Source of the DNA: a bacterium
GTDB taxonomy: Bacteria > ARS69
Direction of reading: 5' to 3'
Length of the DNA stretch: 8,302 bases
Assembly: GCA_025774865.1 (NCBI GenBank)
Contig: JALGZO010000434.1
Coordinates: 1-8,302, forward strand
The position numbers and the translations under genes were made by a program. Below, piece by piece: positions 1-6,940 of this stretch (positions are counted from its first letter, which is position 1; each line of letters begins with the position of its first letter). The notes beneath the pieces are model-generated. The model made no database searches and was not told the DNA's origin. It saw only the letters and a program-made list of their open reading frames with translations.

Positions 1-1
1 G

Positions 2-1606
2 GAGCCCGCGGGCGTCGATCGGGGTGGCTCCGAACCCCCGCCAAGCCTCTCGGTCACACCGTCCGAGACGGACGCCGCCCGGCGGCGCCGGGACCTGGTG
101 ATGCCGCTCCTCTGGGCGACGCGGGACGCGCCCGAGGATCCCCTCGCCGCGCAGATGGCCGCGTACGCGCCACCGACCCGGACTCTCCAGCTGATGAGCA
201 CGGTGAGCCCGGCGTCGGAAGAGGGAGACCAGGAACCCACCCCGTCCACCGCGTCCGCCGTGATTCCACTCACGCTGGAGGGCAGCGTCGATACGGCGCT
301 CGAGCACAACCTGCGCGTTCAGGTCGCACGCCTCACGAAGGAAGCGGCCGAGGCCGACGTCGCGGGGGCCAAGGCCAAGTTCCACCCGCGGCTCGGGCTC
401 GGGTTCCTGCAAGAGGAGGGCCAAGCGGTCGTGACGCAAGACTCCGGCCTGGAGTCGACGGTCACTCCGAGGGTGCAGTCCGCATCGGCCATCCTGAGTC
501 AAGAGATCCCGACGGGCGGAACCGCCGTGGTCTCCGGCGACCTCGTCTATGACGAGGGGATCATCGTCGACTCTCACGACGCCGGCGTTACGGTGAGCAT
601 CGTCCAGCCGCTGCTTCGCGGAGGGCGAATCTACGTCGCGCGGCAACCGATTCGTGACGCGGAGTACGATCTGGAGGTCGAGGAGGCGCGGCTCCGGACC
701 GAGACGCTGCTGATGATCGCAGACACCAAGACGGCGTACTACAACACCCTTCTGGCCGAGAAGATCATCCGCGTCACGCTGGAGGCGATCGAGCGGGACA
801 AAGCTCTGATCGAGGCCTCGCAGGCGCTGTTCGACGCCGGGCTCGTGACGAAGCGCGACGTCTACAGCGCGGAGATCCTGCTGGCGAACGACCGGGCGAA
901 GCTGGCCGGGGCCGAAGGCGATCTCGAGTTGGTGCGAAACGACCTGCTCGACCTGCTCGGCCTGCCGATCAGCCAGCCGGTCGAGCTCGTCGACCGGGAC
1001 ATCAGCTTCGAGCCCATTTCGCTCAAGCCGGACGAGTGGATCACGGCCGCCGTGCAAAACCGCCCCGAGGTCTACGAGATTCGTGCGAGAATGGAGAAGA
1101 CCCAGCTGAGCCTCGGGGTCGCTCGGAACGAGCGGTGGCCCGCTCTGGACGTCGTGGGGAGCTACGGACGCTCCCAGTCCGGACTGAGTCGGAGCGCCGC
1201 GCTCGAGCTCGATCGATACGCGTGGAGCGCGGGGGTCGTCTTCTCCCTTCCCATCGGGAGCGCAGAGGCCCGGGCCGCGGCTCGGCGCGCCGAGCTCGAG
1301 CAGGAACGCCTGGAACGCGAGCTCCAGGACACGAAGAGAAGAATCGAGCTCGACGTTCGAGCGAGCACGATCAAGCTCCGGACGAGCGTTCAGAAGATGG
1401 CGGCGCTTCAAGTAGGTGTCGAGCAAGCGCAAGGCAAGCTGGAGATCGCGAGGGAACGGTTCGCGCTGGGGCTCGCCACGAACCTCGACATCACGGACGC
1501 CCAGGAGAACCTTCTCGGAGCCGAGACGGATCTTCTGACGGCGATCGTCGACTATAATATCGGCCTGGCCGAGCTGGAGGCGAGCATTGCAGGCCCTATT
1601 TCATAG
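2..1606 (+). CDS. TolC-family outer-membrane efflux protein (5' end outside window)
   Basis: Outer-membrane channel of the OEP/TolC family, the exit duct of a tripartite efflux pump. Counting from the GTG at 98 as residue 1 (502 residues), the first OEP repeat begins near residue 56 (IPLTLEGSVDTALEHNLRV, the usual opening) and the second runs from about 310 to 498. A beta-strand stretch lies near 350-387 (GSYGRSQS, then AWSAGVVFSLPI), and the characteristic last helix is FALGLATNLDITDAQENLL near 456. Long Ala/Glu/Arg-rich helices fit the periplasmic barrel. No signal peptide follows the GTG. The same frame has no stop back to base 2 and encodes a Pro/Ser/Thr-rich stretch, so I infer that the true start and signal sequence lie upstream; 98 is only the first plausible in-window start. 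The stop overlaps the adaptor gene by 20 nt. The family call is firm; the substrate is unknown. Confidence 0.9.
   Translation, partial: EPAGVDRGGSEPPPSLSVTPSETDAARRRRDLVMPLLWATRDAPEDPLAAQMAAYAPPTRTLQLMSTVSPASEEGDQEPTPSTASAVIPLTLEGSVDTALEHNLRVQVARLTKEAAEADVAGAKAKFHPRLGLGFLQEEGQAVVTQDSGLESTVTPRVQSASAILSQEIPTGGTAVVSGDLVYDEGIIVDSHDAGVTVSIVQPLLRGGRIYVARQPIRDAEYDLEVEEARLRTETLLMIADTKTAYYNTLLAEKIIRVTLEAIERDKALIEASQALFDAGLVTKRDVYSAEILLANDRAKLAGAEGDLELVRNDLLDLLGLPISQPVELVDRDISFEPISLKPDEWITAAVQNRPEVYEIRARMEKTQLSLGVARNERWPALDVVGSYGRSQSGLSRSAALELDRYAWSAGVVFSLPIGSAEARAAARRAELEQERLERELQDTKRRIELDVRASTIKLRTSVQKMAALQVGVEQAQGKLEIARERFALGLATNLDITDAQENLLGAETDLLTAIVDYNIGLAELEASIAGPIS
1576..1580 (+). promoter_or_regulatory. 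Shine-Dalgarno GGAGG for the adaptor gene
   Basis: GGAGG lies inside the end of the TolC-family gene, six bases before the TTG at 1587. This spacing supports the TTG as the start of the adaptor rather than the GTG at 1614, which has only a weak purine run before it. Confidence 0.6.
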
Positions 1607-3140
1607 AGCGGAAGTGGCCTGGTCGGGCTTCGCAACGACCTGGCTGAACTGGCAGCGACAGCTGGATGGAGTTCTCCCCGAGCCGATTCGGAAGTTCGGG
1701 CGCATCGCGGTCATCCGGCAGGTCGGTTGGCTCGGTGTCATCGCCATCATCCTCGTCGTGGGTACCGCCGCGTACTTCGTCTCGCGCCCGAACGGGCGAG
1801 CGTTCGCGGCGGCCGTGTACACCGTCGAGACGGGTGACGTCACCATCCGGATCAGCCAGCGCGGAGAACTGCGAGCGTTGGACTCCGTCACGCTCAGCGC
1901 TCAGAAGGATCTCCCCATCATCTACCTCGTTCCCGAGGGAACCCAGGTGGAGGAAGGGGATCTCGTCGTCGAGTTCGACGCCGGGAAGTACGAGAACGCT
2001 CTCGAGGAAGCCAAGGTCGATCTTCAGGTCACCCAGGCGAATCTTCAGAAGGCGGAGAAGGAGTTCGAGTCTCAGGGGCTGAAGCTCGAGGCCGGGATCG
2101 CCCGTTACGAAGGAGACCTGCATCTCGCGCAGCTCGAACTGGACACGGTGAAGAACAGGCCGCTTCCCCACGAGCTGGATCGCGCCACGAACCTGCTCGA
2201 GAACGCGAAGCTCGCCTTCCAGAACGCGAAGAACAAGCGCGAGTTCATGCCGAGCCTGGTCGAGAAGGGTTTCGTCACCAAAGTGTCGCTCGAGGAGGCG
2301 GAGCTGTCGTACCTCGAGGCCAAGGCGAATCTCTCCGCCGCTCAGTTCGAGTACGACCTGGTCGTCGCCGGGGCGACCCCCCAGGAGTTGCGGATAGCGG
2401 AGATCGGCGTGGAGCAGGCGCAGGTCGCGGTCGACAAGGCCCGCGCCGGCATGCAGTCGGAGCTGGAGTCGTTCGGAGCGACCGTAGCCCGGGAACGTGC
2501 CAACGTGAGGCGGGCGGAAAAGCTGATCGGGGCCGCGGAGCTCAAGCTCGCCCGGGGTACCCTGTTCGCGCCGCGGGCGGGAATCGTCGTCTACGCTCCG
2601 GCGGCCGCCGGATCCAACGAGAAGGTCCAGCTCGGCATGATCCCTTACGAAGGGCAGCCGGTCGCGTACCTCCCGGATCTCTCGAAGATGGTCGTCGACA
2701 TCGAGATCAACGAGATCGACATCGGGAAGGTAACCGAGGGCAGCTCCGTCGAGGTGAGACTGGAGGCCTACCCCGGTGAAGTCTTCCACGGAACCGTGAT
2801 GGAGATCAGTTCCCTCGCGAAGGTGAAGTCGACGCCCTCGGGAATGTCCTCGGGAATCAAAGCGTTCGGCGTCGTCGTGAAGATCGACGCGCAAGACACG
2901 AGGCTCAAGCCGGGTCTGACCGTGCTCTGTGACATCGTGGTGGACCAGCGCCAGGATGCGCTCTCGGTTCCGCTGCGCGCGGTGACCACGCGGCGCGGCG
3001 AGCACGTCGTCTTCGTGAACGATGCCGGGAAGATCAAAGAGCGAAAGGTGGTTCTGGGCCACAGCAACGAGCACATCGTGATCGTCGAGGAGGGGTTGCG
3101 AGCGGGAGACAGGGTCCTCCTCGGTCCGCCGTCCTCGTAG
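1587..3140 (+). CDS. HlyD/MacA-family periplasmic adaptor (membrane fusion protein)
   Basis: Periplasmic adaptor that links the inner-membrane ABC permease to the TolC-type channel. The 517-residue protein has about 44 cytoplasmic residues and then one membrane anchor (about 45-66, GWLGVIAIILVVGTAAYFV). The first half of the lipoyl/barrel-sandwich domain follows (about 77-131, with VPEGTQVEEGDLVVEFD). Next come a long coiled-coil hairpin (about 132-320, rich in Glu, Ala, Lys and Leu), the second lipoyl half (about 324-372, LFAPRAGIVVY), a beta-barrel (about 378-445, with DIEINEIDIGKVTEG) and a membrane-proximal domain (about 455-517) ending GLRAGDRVLLGPPSS. The order and length fit MacA-like adaptors; the cytoplasmic leader is longer than in E. 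coli MacA. The TTG start is chosen because of the well-placed GGAGG at 1576. The gene overlaps its upstream neighbour by 20 nt and abuts the ATPase gene, implying stoichiometric production with the pump. Confidence 0.92.
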   Translation: MQALFHRAEVAWSGFATTWLNWQRQLDGVLPEPIRKFGRIAVIRQVGWLGVIAIILVVGTAAYFVSRPNGRAFAAAVYTVETGDVTIRISQRGELRALDSVTLSAQKDLPIIYLVPEGTQVEEGDLVVEFDAGKYENALEEAKVDLQVTQANLQKAEKEFESQGLKLEAGIARYEGDLHLAQLELDTVKNRPLPHELDRATNLLENAKLAFQNAKNKREFMPSLVEKGFVTKVSLEEAELSYLEAKANLSAAQFEYDLVVAGATPQELRIAEIGVEQAQVAVDKARAGMQSELESFGATVARERANVRRAEKLIGAAELKLARGTLFAPRAGIVVYAPAAAGSNEKVQLGMIPYEGQPVAYLPDLSKMVVDIEINEIDIGKVTEGSSVEVRLEAYPGEVFHGTVMEISSLAKVKSTPSGMSSGIKAFGVVVKIDAQDTRLKPGLTVLCDIVVDQRQDALSVPLRAVTTRRGEHVVFVNDAGKIKERKVVLGHSNEHIVIVEEGLRAGDRVLLGPPSS

Positions 3141-3893
3141 ATGTTGATCCGCATCAGCCAGCTCCGGAAGACCTACGTCATGGGTACGGTGGAGGTGCAC
3201 GCCCTCCGCGGCGTCGACCTGAGCGTGGAGAGCGGCGAGTTCATCGCGATCATGGGCGCGTCGGGGTCGGGAAAGTCGACGCTGCTGCATTTGCTCGGGT
3301 GCCTCGACCAGCCGAGCGGAGGCACCTACGAGCTCGGCGGCACCGCCGTCCAGACGCTGGAGGACCGCGAGCTTTCGCGGGTCCGCAACGAGCGGATCGG
3401 GATCGTCTTCCAGGCCTTCAACCTCATCTTGCAGCACAACGTCCTCGAGAACGTCGAGCTTCCGTTGATCTACAAAGGCGTCGAGAAGGAAGAGAGAAGG
3501 GAGCGGAGTCTGGCGCTCCTGCAGCGGGTCGGTCTCGCCGACAAAGTGCTGCACCGTCCCGAGGAGCTCTCGGGCGGCGAGATGCAGCGCGTTGCCATCG
3601 CCCGCGCGCTGGCCGCGGATCCGCTCCTCCTTCTGGCGGACGAACCGACCGGAAACCTCGACTCGAAGACGTCGGCCGGCATCATGGACCTGTTCTGCGA
3701 GCTCCACGCGGCCGGGACCACCATCCTCATGGTGACGCACGACGACGAGACTGCGCAGCACGCGCAGCGCATGATCGTGCTCCGTGACGGACTGATCTTC
3801 CGGGATGCGACCCGTCGGGGTACGAACGGGCAGGGTAGTTTCTGGTCCCCCAAGAGCGCTCCGAGGAGTCCTTGGACCGGGAGTCCCTCATGA
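3141..3893 (+). CDS. MacB/LolD-type ABC transporter ATPase
   Basis: Nucleotide-binding subunit that powers the neighbouring FtsX/MacB-type permease from the cytoplasmic face. All ABC motifs are present in 250 residues: Walker A GASGSGKST at 39-47, Q-loop Gln91 (VFQAFN), signature LSGGEMQR at 143-150, Walker B LLLLADEP at 162-169 with Glu168, D-loop GNLD at 171-174 and switch His200 (MVTHDD). The family opening (ISQLRKTY, then ALRGVDL) fixes the ATG at 3141, which directly follows the adaptor stop (TAGATG). No Shine-Dalgarno is visible before it, so translation probably relies on termination-reinitiation. The signature, with Glu where MacB usually has Gln, is closer to LolD. The last 28 or so residues, after RDGLIFRD, form a Ser/Pro/Arg-rich tail outside the conserved fold. 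E. coli MacB has ATPase and permease fused; here they are separate. Confidence 0.95.
   Translation: MLIRISQLRKTYVMGTVEVHALRGVDLSVESGEFIAIMGASGSGKSTLLHLLGCLDQPSGGTYELGGTAVQTLEDRELSRVRNERIGIVFQAFNLILQHNVLENVELPLIYKGVEKEERRERSLALLQRVGLADKVLHRPEELSGGEMQRVAIARALAADPLLLLADEPTGNLDSKTSAGIMDLFCELHAAGTTILMVTHDDETAQHAQRMIVLRDGLIFRDATRRGTNGQGSFWSPKSAPRSPWTGSPS
3879..3883 (+). promoter_or_regulatory. Shine-Dalgarno GGGAG for the permease gene
   Basis: GGGAG sits six bases before the ATG at 3890, inside the end of the ATPase gene. With the ATGA stop-start overlap it favours 3890 over the in-frame TTG at 3872, whose purine run (3863-3868) is only three bases away. Confidence 0.55.
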
Positions 3894-5125
3894 AGTGGTC
3901 GGAGGGCGTCAGCATGGGTGTCAAGGGTCTGCTGCTGCGGAAACTCCGTTCACTTCTCAGCACGCTCGGAATCGTGTTCGGCGTCGCGGCGGTGATCTCG
4001 ATGGTGTCCATCGGCGAGGGAGCGCGGATCGAGGCGATCGAACAGATCGAGCTCCTGGGGACGAACACGATCCGGGTCAAGCATCTCGAGCTCACGGGGG
4101 AGATGGGCCAGGAGGCCGCCCAGAGCTTCTCCCGAGGTCTCACCCGGGACGACGTGCAGCTGATCCGGGAACGTCTTTCCGACGCTGAAGGTATCGCTCC
4201 GCTGCGATTCGTGGACGCCGAGGCCCGCTTCGAGGGACGTGAGGCAATCGCCCAGATCGTCGGGACGAGTCCGGAACACGAGAAGGTCACGAACTTCCGG
4301 GCGGCCGAGGGACGATTCCTCACGGATCTCGATGTCTACGACTCCAAGAACGTGTGCATCGTCGGCTCCGAAGTCGCCGGGGAGCTTTTCGGATGGCAGA
4401 GCGCCCTCGGAGCGCGCCTTCGGATCGGAACGGGCTCCTTCACCGTGGTCGGGGTCATGGAATCGAAGTCGGTTCGCGAGGGGAGAGCGGCGGCGGTCAA
4501 AGTCCGGAACATCAATCGCGATATCTACATTCCGATCACCACCTCGCTTCGGCGATTCCCGGTGTCGCGGGATCCGCTCGCGATCGACGAGTTCGTCGTG
4601 CAGGTCGCGCGGGCCGATGGGCTCCAACGAGCGGCCGACGAGATTCAGGAGGTCCTGCACCAGCAGCACCGTGAGGCCGAGGACTACGAGATCCTGATTC
4701 CCGAGGAGCTGCTCGCCCAGGCCCAGAGAACGCAGCGTCTGTTCAACGTGATCATGGCATCGGTGGCGGGGATCTCGCTTCTCGTCGGTGGCATCGGAAT
4801 CATGAACATCATGCTCGCCAACGTATCCGAGCGAACCCGGGAGATCGGCATTCGTCGGGCCATCGGAGCCACGAAGGTCGACGTCATGATGCAGTTCTTG
4901 ATCGAGACGGTGCTGATCTGCCTGGCCGGCGGCGTGATCGGGATCGTGGTGGGGGCGGGGATGGGGAAAGTCATCACGCTGTACGCGGGATGGCGAACCG
5001 TCTTCTCGTTCCTCAGCATCGTCATCGCGTTCGGTACGGCGACGACGATCGGCATCATCTTCGGTCTGTTTCCCGCGCGGCGAGCGGCCGAGCTCGATCC
5101 GGTTCGAGCAATCCGGTTCGAGTAG
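3890..5125 (+). CDS. MacB/FtsX-type ABC transporter permease
   Basis: Inner-membrane permease of the MacB-like mechanotransmission class, partner of the ATPase just upstream. From the ATG at 3890 it has 411 residues: membrane helix 1 (about 21-43, LLSTLGIVFGVAAVISMVS), a periplasmic domain of about 240 residues (45-283), then helices 2 (about 284-309), 3 (about 336-359) and 4 (about 373-395). This four-helix plan with one large periplasmic domain between helices 1 and 2 defines the family. Typical motifs are LRSLLSTLGIVFGV near the start, SERTREIGIRRAIGAT at 313-328 (contacts the ATPase) and the C-terminal FPARRAAELDPVRAIRFE. The start forms an ATGA overlap with the ATPase stop; an in-frame TTG at 3872 would add six residues. 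With the upstream genes it completes a MacA-MacB-TolC-like pump. Substrates in this class range from macrolides to lipids and peptides, and nothing here decides which. Confidence 0.93.
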   Translation: MKWSEGVSMGVKGLLLRKLRSLLSTLGIVFGVAAVISMVSIGEGARIEAIEQIELLGTNTIRVKHLELTGEMGQEAAQSFSRGLTRDDVQLIRERLSDAEGIAPLRFVDAEARFEGREAIAQIVGTSPEHEKVTNFRAAEGRFLTDLDVYDSKNVCIVGSEVAGELFGWQSALGARLRIGTGSFTVVGVMESKSVREGRAAAVKVRNINRDIYIPITTSLRRFPVSRDPLAIDEFVVQVARADGLQRAADEIQEVLHQQHREAEDYEILIPEELLAQAQRTQRLFNVIMASVAGISLLVGGIGIMNIMLANVSERTREIGIRRAIGATKVDVMMQFLIETVLICLAGGVIGIVVGAGMGKVITLYAGWRTVFSFLSIVIAFGTATTIGIIFGLFPARRAAELDPVRAIRFE

Positions 5126-5131
5126 GGGAGG
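5124..5131 (+). promoter_or_regulatory. Shine-Dalgarno AGGGGAGG for the ABC exporter
   Basis: A strong purine-rich site starting within the TAG stop of the permease, four bases before the ATG at 5136. It is the strongest ribosome-binding site in the window and suggests that the exporter can be translated independently of the upstream genes. Confidence 0.65.
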
Positions 5132-5135
5132 AAGA

Positions 5136-6932
5136 ATGGCCAAGTCGAGGGGAGCCGAAACCGGTCTGAGCGTCGGAGAGATCGGCCGGCGCCTGGGGGG
5201 CTTTGCGAAGCCGCACTGGCGCATGATCGTTCTCGCGCTCGCGATGATGCTTGGCAAGACGGCGATGACGCTGGCGAAGCCGTGGCCGGTCAAGCTCGCC
5301 CTCGACCACATCGTTCTGACCGAGGGGACGCTCGAGGGCCCAGTGCTCAAGCTCCTCATCGGAGTGATGGTGGGCGTGGTCGTGATCGTGGCCCTCCGGG
5401 GCCTCTTTGCATACTGGGAGGTCCTCGCGATCAACCGCGCGGGCCGAACGATCATCTTCTCGATACGCAAGGCGCTCTTCGACCAGATCCAGCGGCTGTC
5501 CCTGCAGTTCCACAGCCGGCGGCGAACCGGCGACCTCATGACGCGCGTGACGAGCGACGTCAAGGCGCTCCGGGTTCTCTTCACGACGTCGCTACTGGCG
5601 ATCGTGTCGAGCGTCGTGCTCCTGGTCGGGATCGCCGGTGTCTTGCTGTGGATGGACTGGCGGCTCGCGTTGATCCCGATCATCGGCGCCCCGCTGATGG
5701 TCCCCCTCATCCGCCACTACTCGCGCGACATCACGGAACTGTCTCGGGAGGAACGCCACAGCGAGGGCGCGCTAGCGTCGGTTTTGAGCGAGAGTCTGGG
5801 GTCCGTACGCCTGACGCGGGTCTTCAACCGTCAGGAGCACGCGCGGACCGCCTTTCTGCGCGACGCCGCCGCGAGCCTCGAGAGTGGCCTCGCCGCCACG
5901 ATGGCGGAACAACGAGTGGCGTGGTGGATCGACGGAATCTGGGCCTTCGTGACCGCATCGGTTCTCGGACTCGGCGTGTTCCGCGTGGTGACGGGGAGCG
6001 CGACGGCGGGCGAGCTCGTGGTCTTCGTGCACTACGTCAAGAACTACTACAAGCCGCTGCGTGCGATCCTGAAGCACGTGTACCGCATTTCGAAGTCCAT
6101 CCCTCGAGCCGAGCGCATCTTGGAAGTGCTGGAAACGCGCCGGGGTGTGCAGGAGCGTCCCGACGCGGTCGCGGCGCCCGTGATCGGGCGGGCGATCGAG
6201 TTCCGAAACGTCTCGTTCACGTACGAAGGGGATCGCACGGTCCTCGACGGGGTCGAGCTCGAGATTCCCGCCGGGTCCGTGACCGCCATCGTCGGGCCCA
6301 CGGGGGCGGGAAAGTCCACGGTCGTTTCGTTGATTCCGCGTCTCTACGATCCGACGGCGGGCGAAGTGAGGATCGATGGGCGCGATATCCGTGACTTCAC
6401 GATCGCGTCGCTCCGCGCGCAGATCGGGGTGGTTCTCCAAGAGTCGATCCTCCTGCGCACGAGCATCGCCGAGAACATCGCTTACGGGCGTTCCTCCGCC
6501 ACGGTCGACGAGATCCACGACGCCGCGAAGGCGGCGCACGCTCACGAGTTCATCGTGCAGCTGCCGGACGGCTACGACACGGTGGTCGGCGAGCGGGGGG
6601 ACACGCTCTCGGGAGGTCAACGCCAGCGGATCGCGATCGCGCGCGCCATGGTGGGCGGGTCGCCGATTCTCCTTCTCGACGAGCCATTGGCCGGACTCGA
6701 CCCGGAGTCGGCGGGCATCGTCGTGCAGGCGCTGGACGAGCTCATGAAAGACAAGACGGTCGTCATCATCACCCACCAGCTCGCGACCATCAGAAACGCG
6801 GACCAAATCATCGTCATGGACGGCGGGCGCGCGGTCCAGATGGGGCGCTACGACGATCTCCTGCGGGCCCAAGGGAAGTTCCGAGAGCTATGTGACCGGC
6901 AGGAGGGCGGCCTCCTGGCCGCCCGGACCTGA
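5136..6932 (+). CDS. MsbA-like ABC exporter half-transporter (fused membrane and ATPase domains)
   Basis: Type IV (exporter-fold) ABC half-transporter, expected to work as a dimer moving a lipid-like, glycolipid or peptide substrate out of the cytoplasm. The length, 598 residues, is normal for the family. Membrane helices lie at about 30-50, 71-94, 152-172, 176-192, 264-286 and 291-306. The intracellular loop contains the usual FHSRRRTGDLMTRVTSDV (near 125-142). The ATPase domain covers about 360-598: A-loop Tyr373, Walker A GPTGAGKST at 387-395, Q-loop Gln435, X-loop region TSIAENIAYG at 442-451, signature LSGGQRQR at 491-498, Walker B ILLLDEP at 511-517 with Glu516, and switch His547. All catalytic residues are present, so it should be active. 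After Walker B it reads PLAGLDPES instead of the ATSALD common in exporters. It starts 10 nt after the permease stop, in the same operon. It is a second, separate transporter and does not replace the MacB-like one. Confidence 0.93.
   Translation: MAKSRGAETGLSVGEIGRRLGGFAKPHWRMIVLALAMMLGKTAMTLAKPWPVKLALDHIVLTEGTLEGPVLKLLIGVMVGVVVIVALRGLFAYWEVLAINRAGRTIIFSIRKALFDQIQRLSLQFHSRRRTGDLMTRVTSDVKALRVLFTTSLLAIVSSVVLLVGIAGVLLWMDWRLALIPIIGAPLMVPLIRHYSRDITELSREERHSEGALASVLSESLGSVRLTRVFNRQEHARTAFLRDAAASLESGLAATMAEQRVAWWIDGIWAFVTASVLGLGVFRVVTGSATAGELVVFVHYVKNYYKPLRAILKHVYRISKSIPRAERILEVLETRRGVQERPDAVAAPVIGRAIEFRNVSFTYEGDRTVLDGVELEIPAGSVTAIVGPTGAGKSTVVSLIPRLYDPTAGEVRIDGRDIRDFTIASLRAQIGVVLQESILLRTSIAENIAYGRSSATVDEIHDAAKAAHAHEFIVQLPDGYDTVVGERGDTLSGGQRQRIAIARAMVGGSPILLLDEPLAGLDPESAGIVVQALDELMKDKTVVIITHQLATIRNADQIIVMDGGRAVQMGRYDDLLRAQGKFRELCDRQEGGLLAART
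6900..6924 (+). promoter_or_regulatory. Two overlapping, mutually exclusive hairpins at the exporter/kinase junction
   Basis: CAGGAGG (6900-6906) and CCTCCTG (6911-6917) form a perfect 7-bp stem with a 4-nt loop. GGGCGG (6905-6910) and CCGCCC (6919-6924) form a perfect 6-bp stem with an 8-nt loop. They share bases, so only one can form at a time. The first hides a perfect AGGAGG Shine-Dalgarno-like sequence. There is no T-run, so it is not a standard terminator. The region also codes for the last residues of the exporter, so the pairing may be chance in GC-rich DNA; a regulatory role is inference. Confidence 0.3.
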
Positions 6933-6940
6933 GCGCCGTC

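Noticed and set aside
1-97. Promoter region for the operon
   Set aside because: The stretch is open in the frame of the TolC-family gene and GC-rich; I see no convincing -35/-10 pair, so it is probably coding.
1596-3761. 721-codon open frame on the - strand
   Set aside because: It runs antisense across both the adaptor and the ABC ATPase, two genes with clear motifs. The product is low-complexity (Leu, Arg, Asp, Glu, His, Val), as expected for a mirror frame.
3872-3889. TTG 3872 as the permease start
   Set aside because: ATG 3890 has a better spaced GGGAG and a classic ATGA overlap with the ATPase stop. TTG 3872 remains possible and would add six residues.
3950-5710. 586-codon open frame on the - strand
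   Set aside because: It is antisense to the permease and the first part of the exporter, crosses their junction and has no recognisable domain.
6900-6935. Rho-independent terminator after the exporter
   Set aside because: The hairpins are GC-rich but no T-run follows, the stems lie inside coding sequence, and the next gene starts eight bases after the stop.
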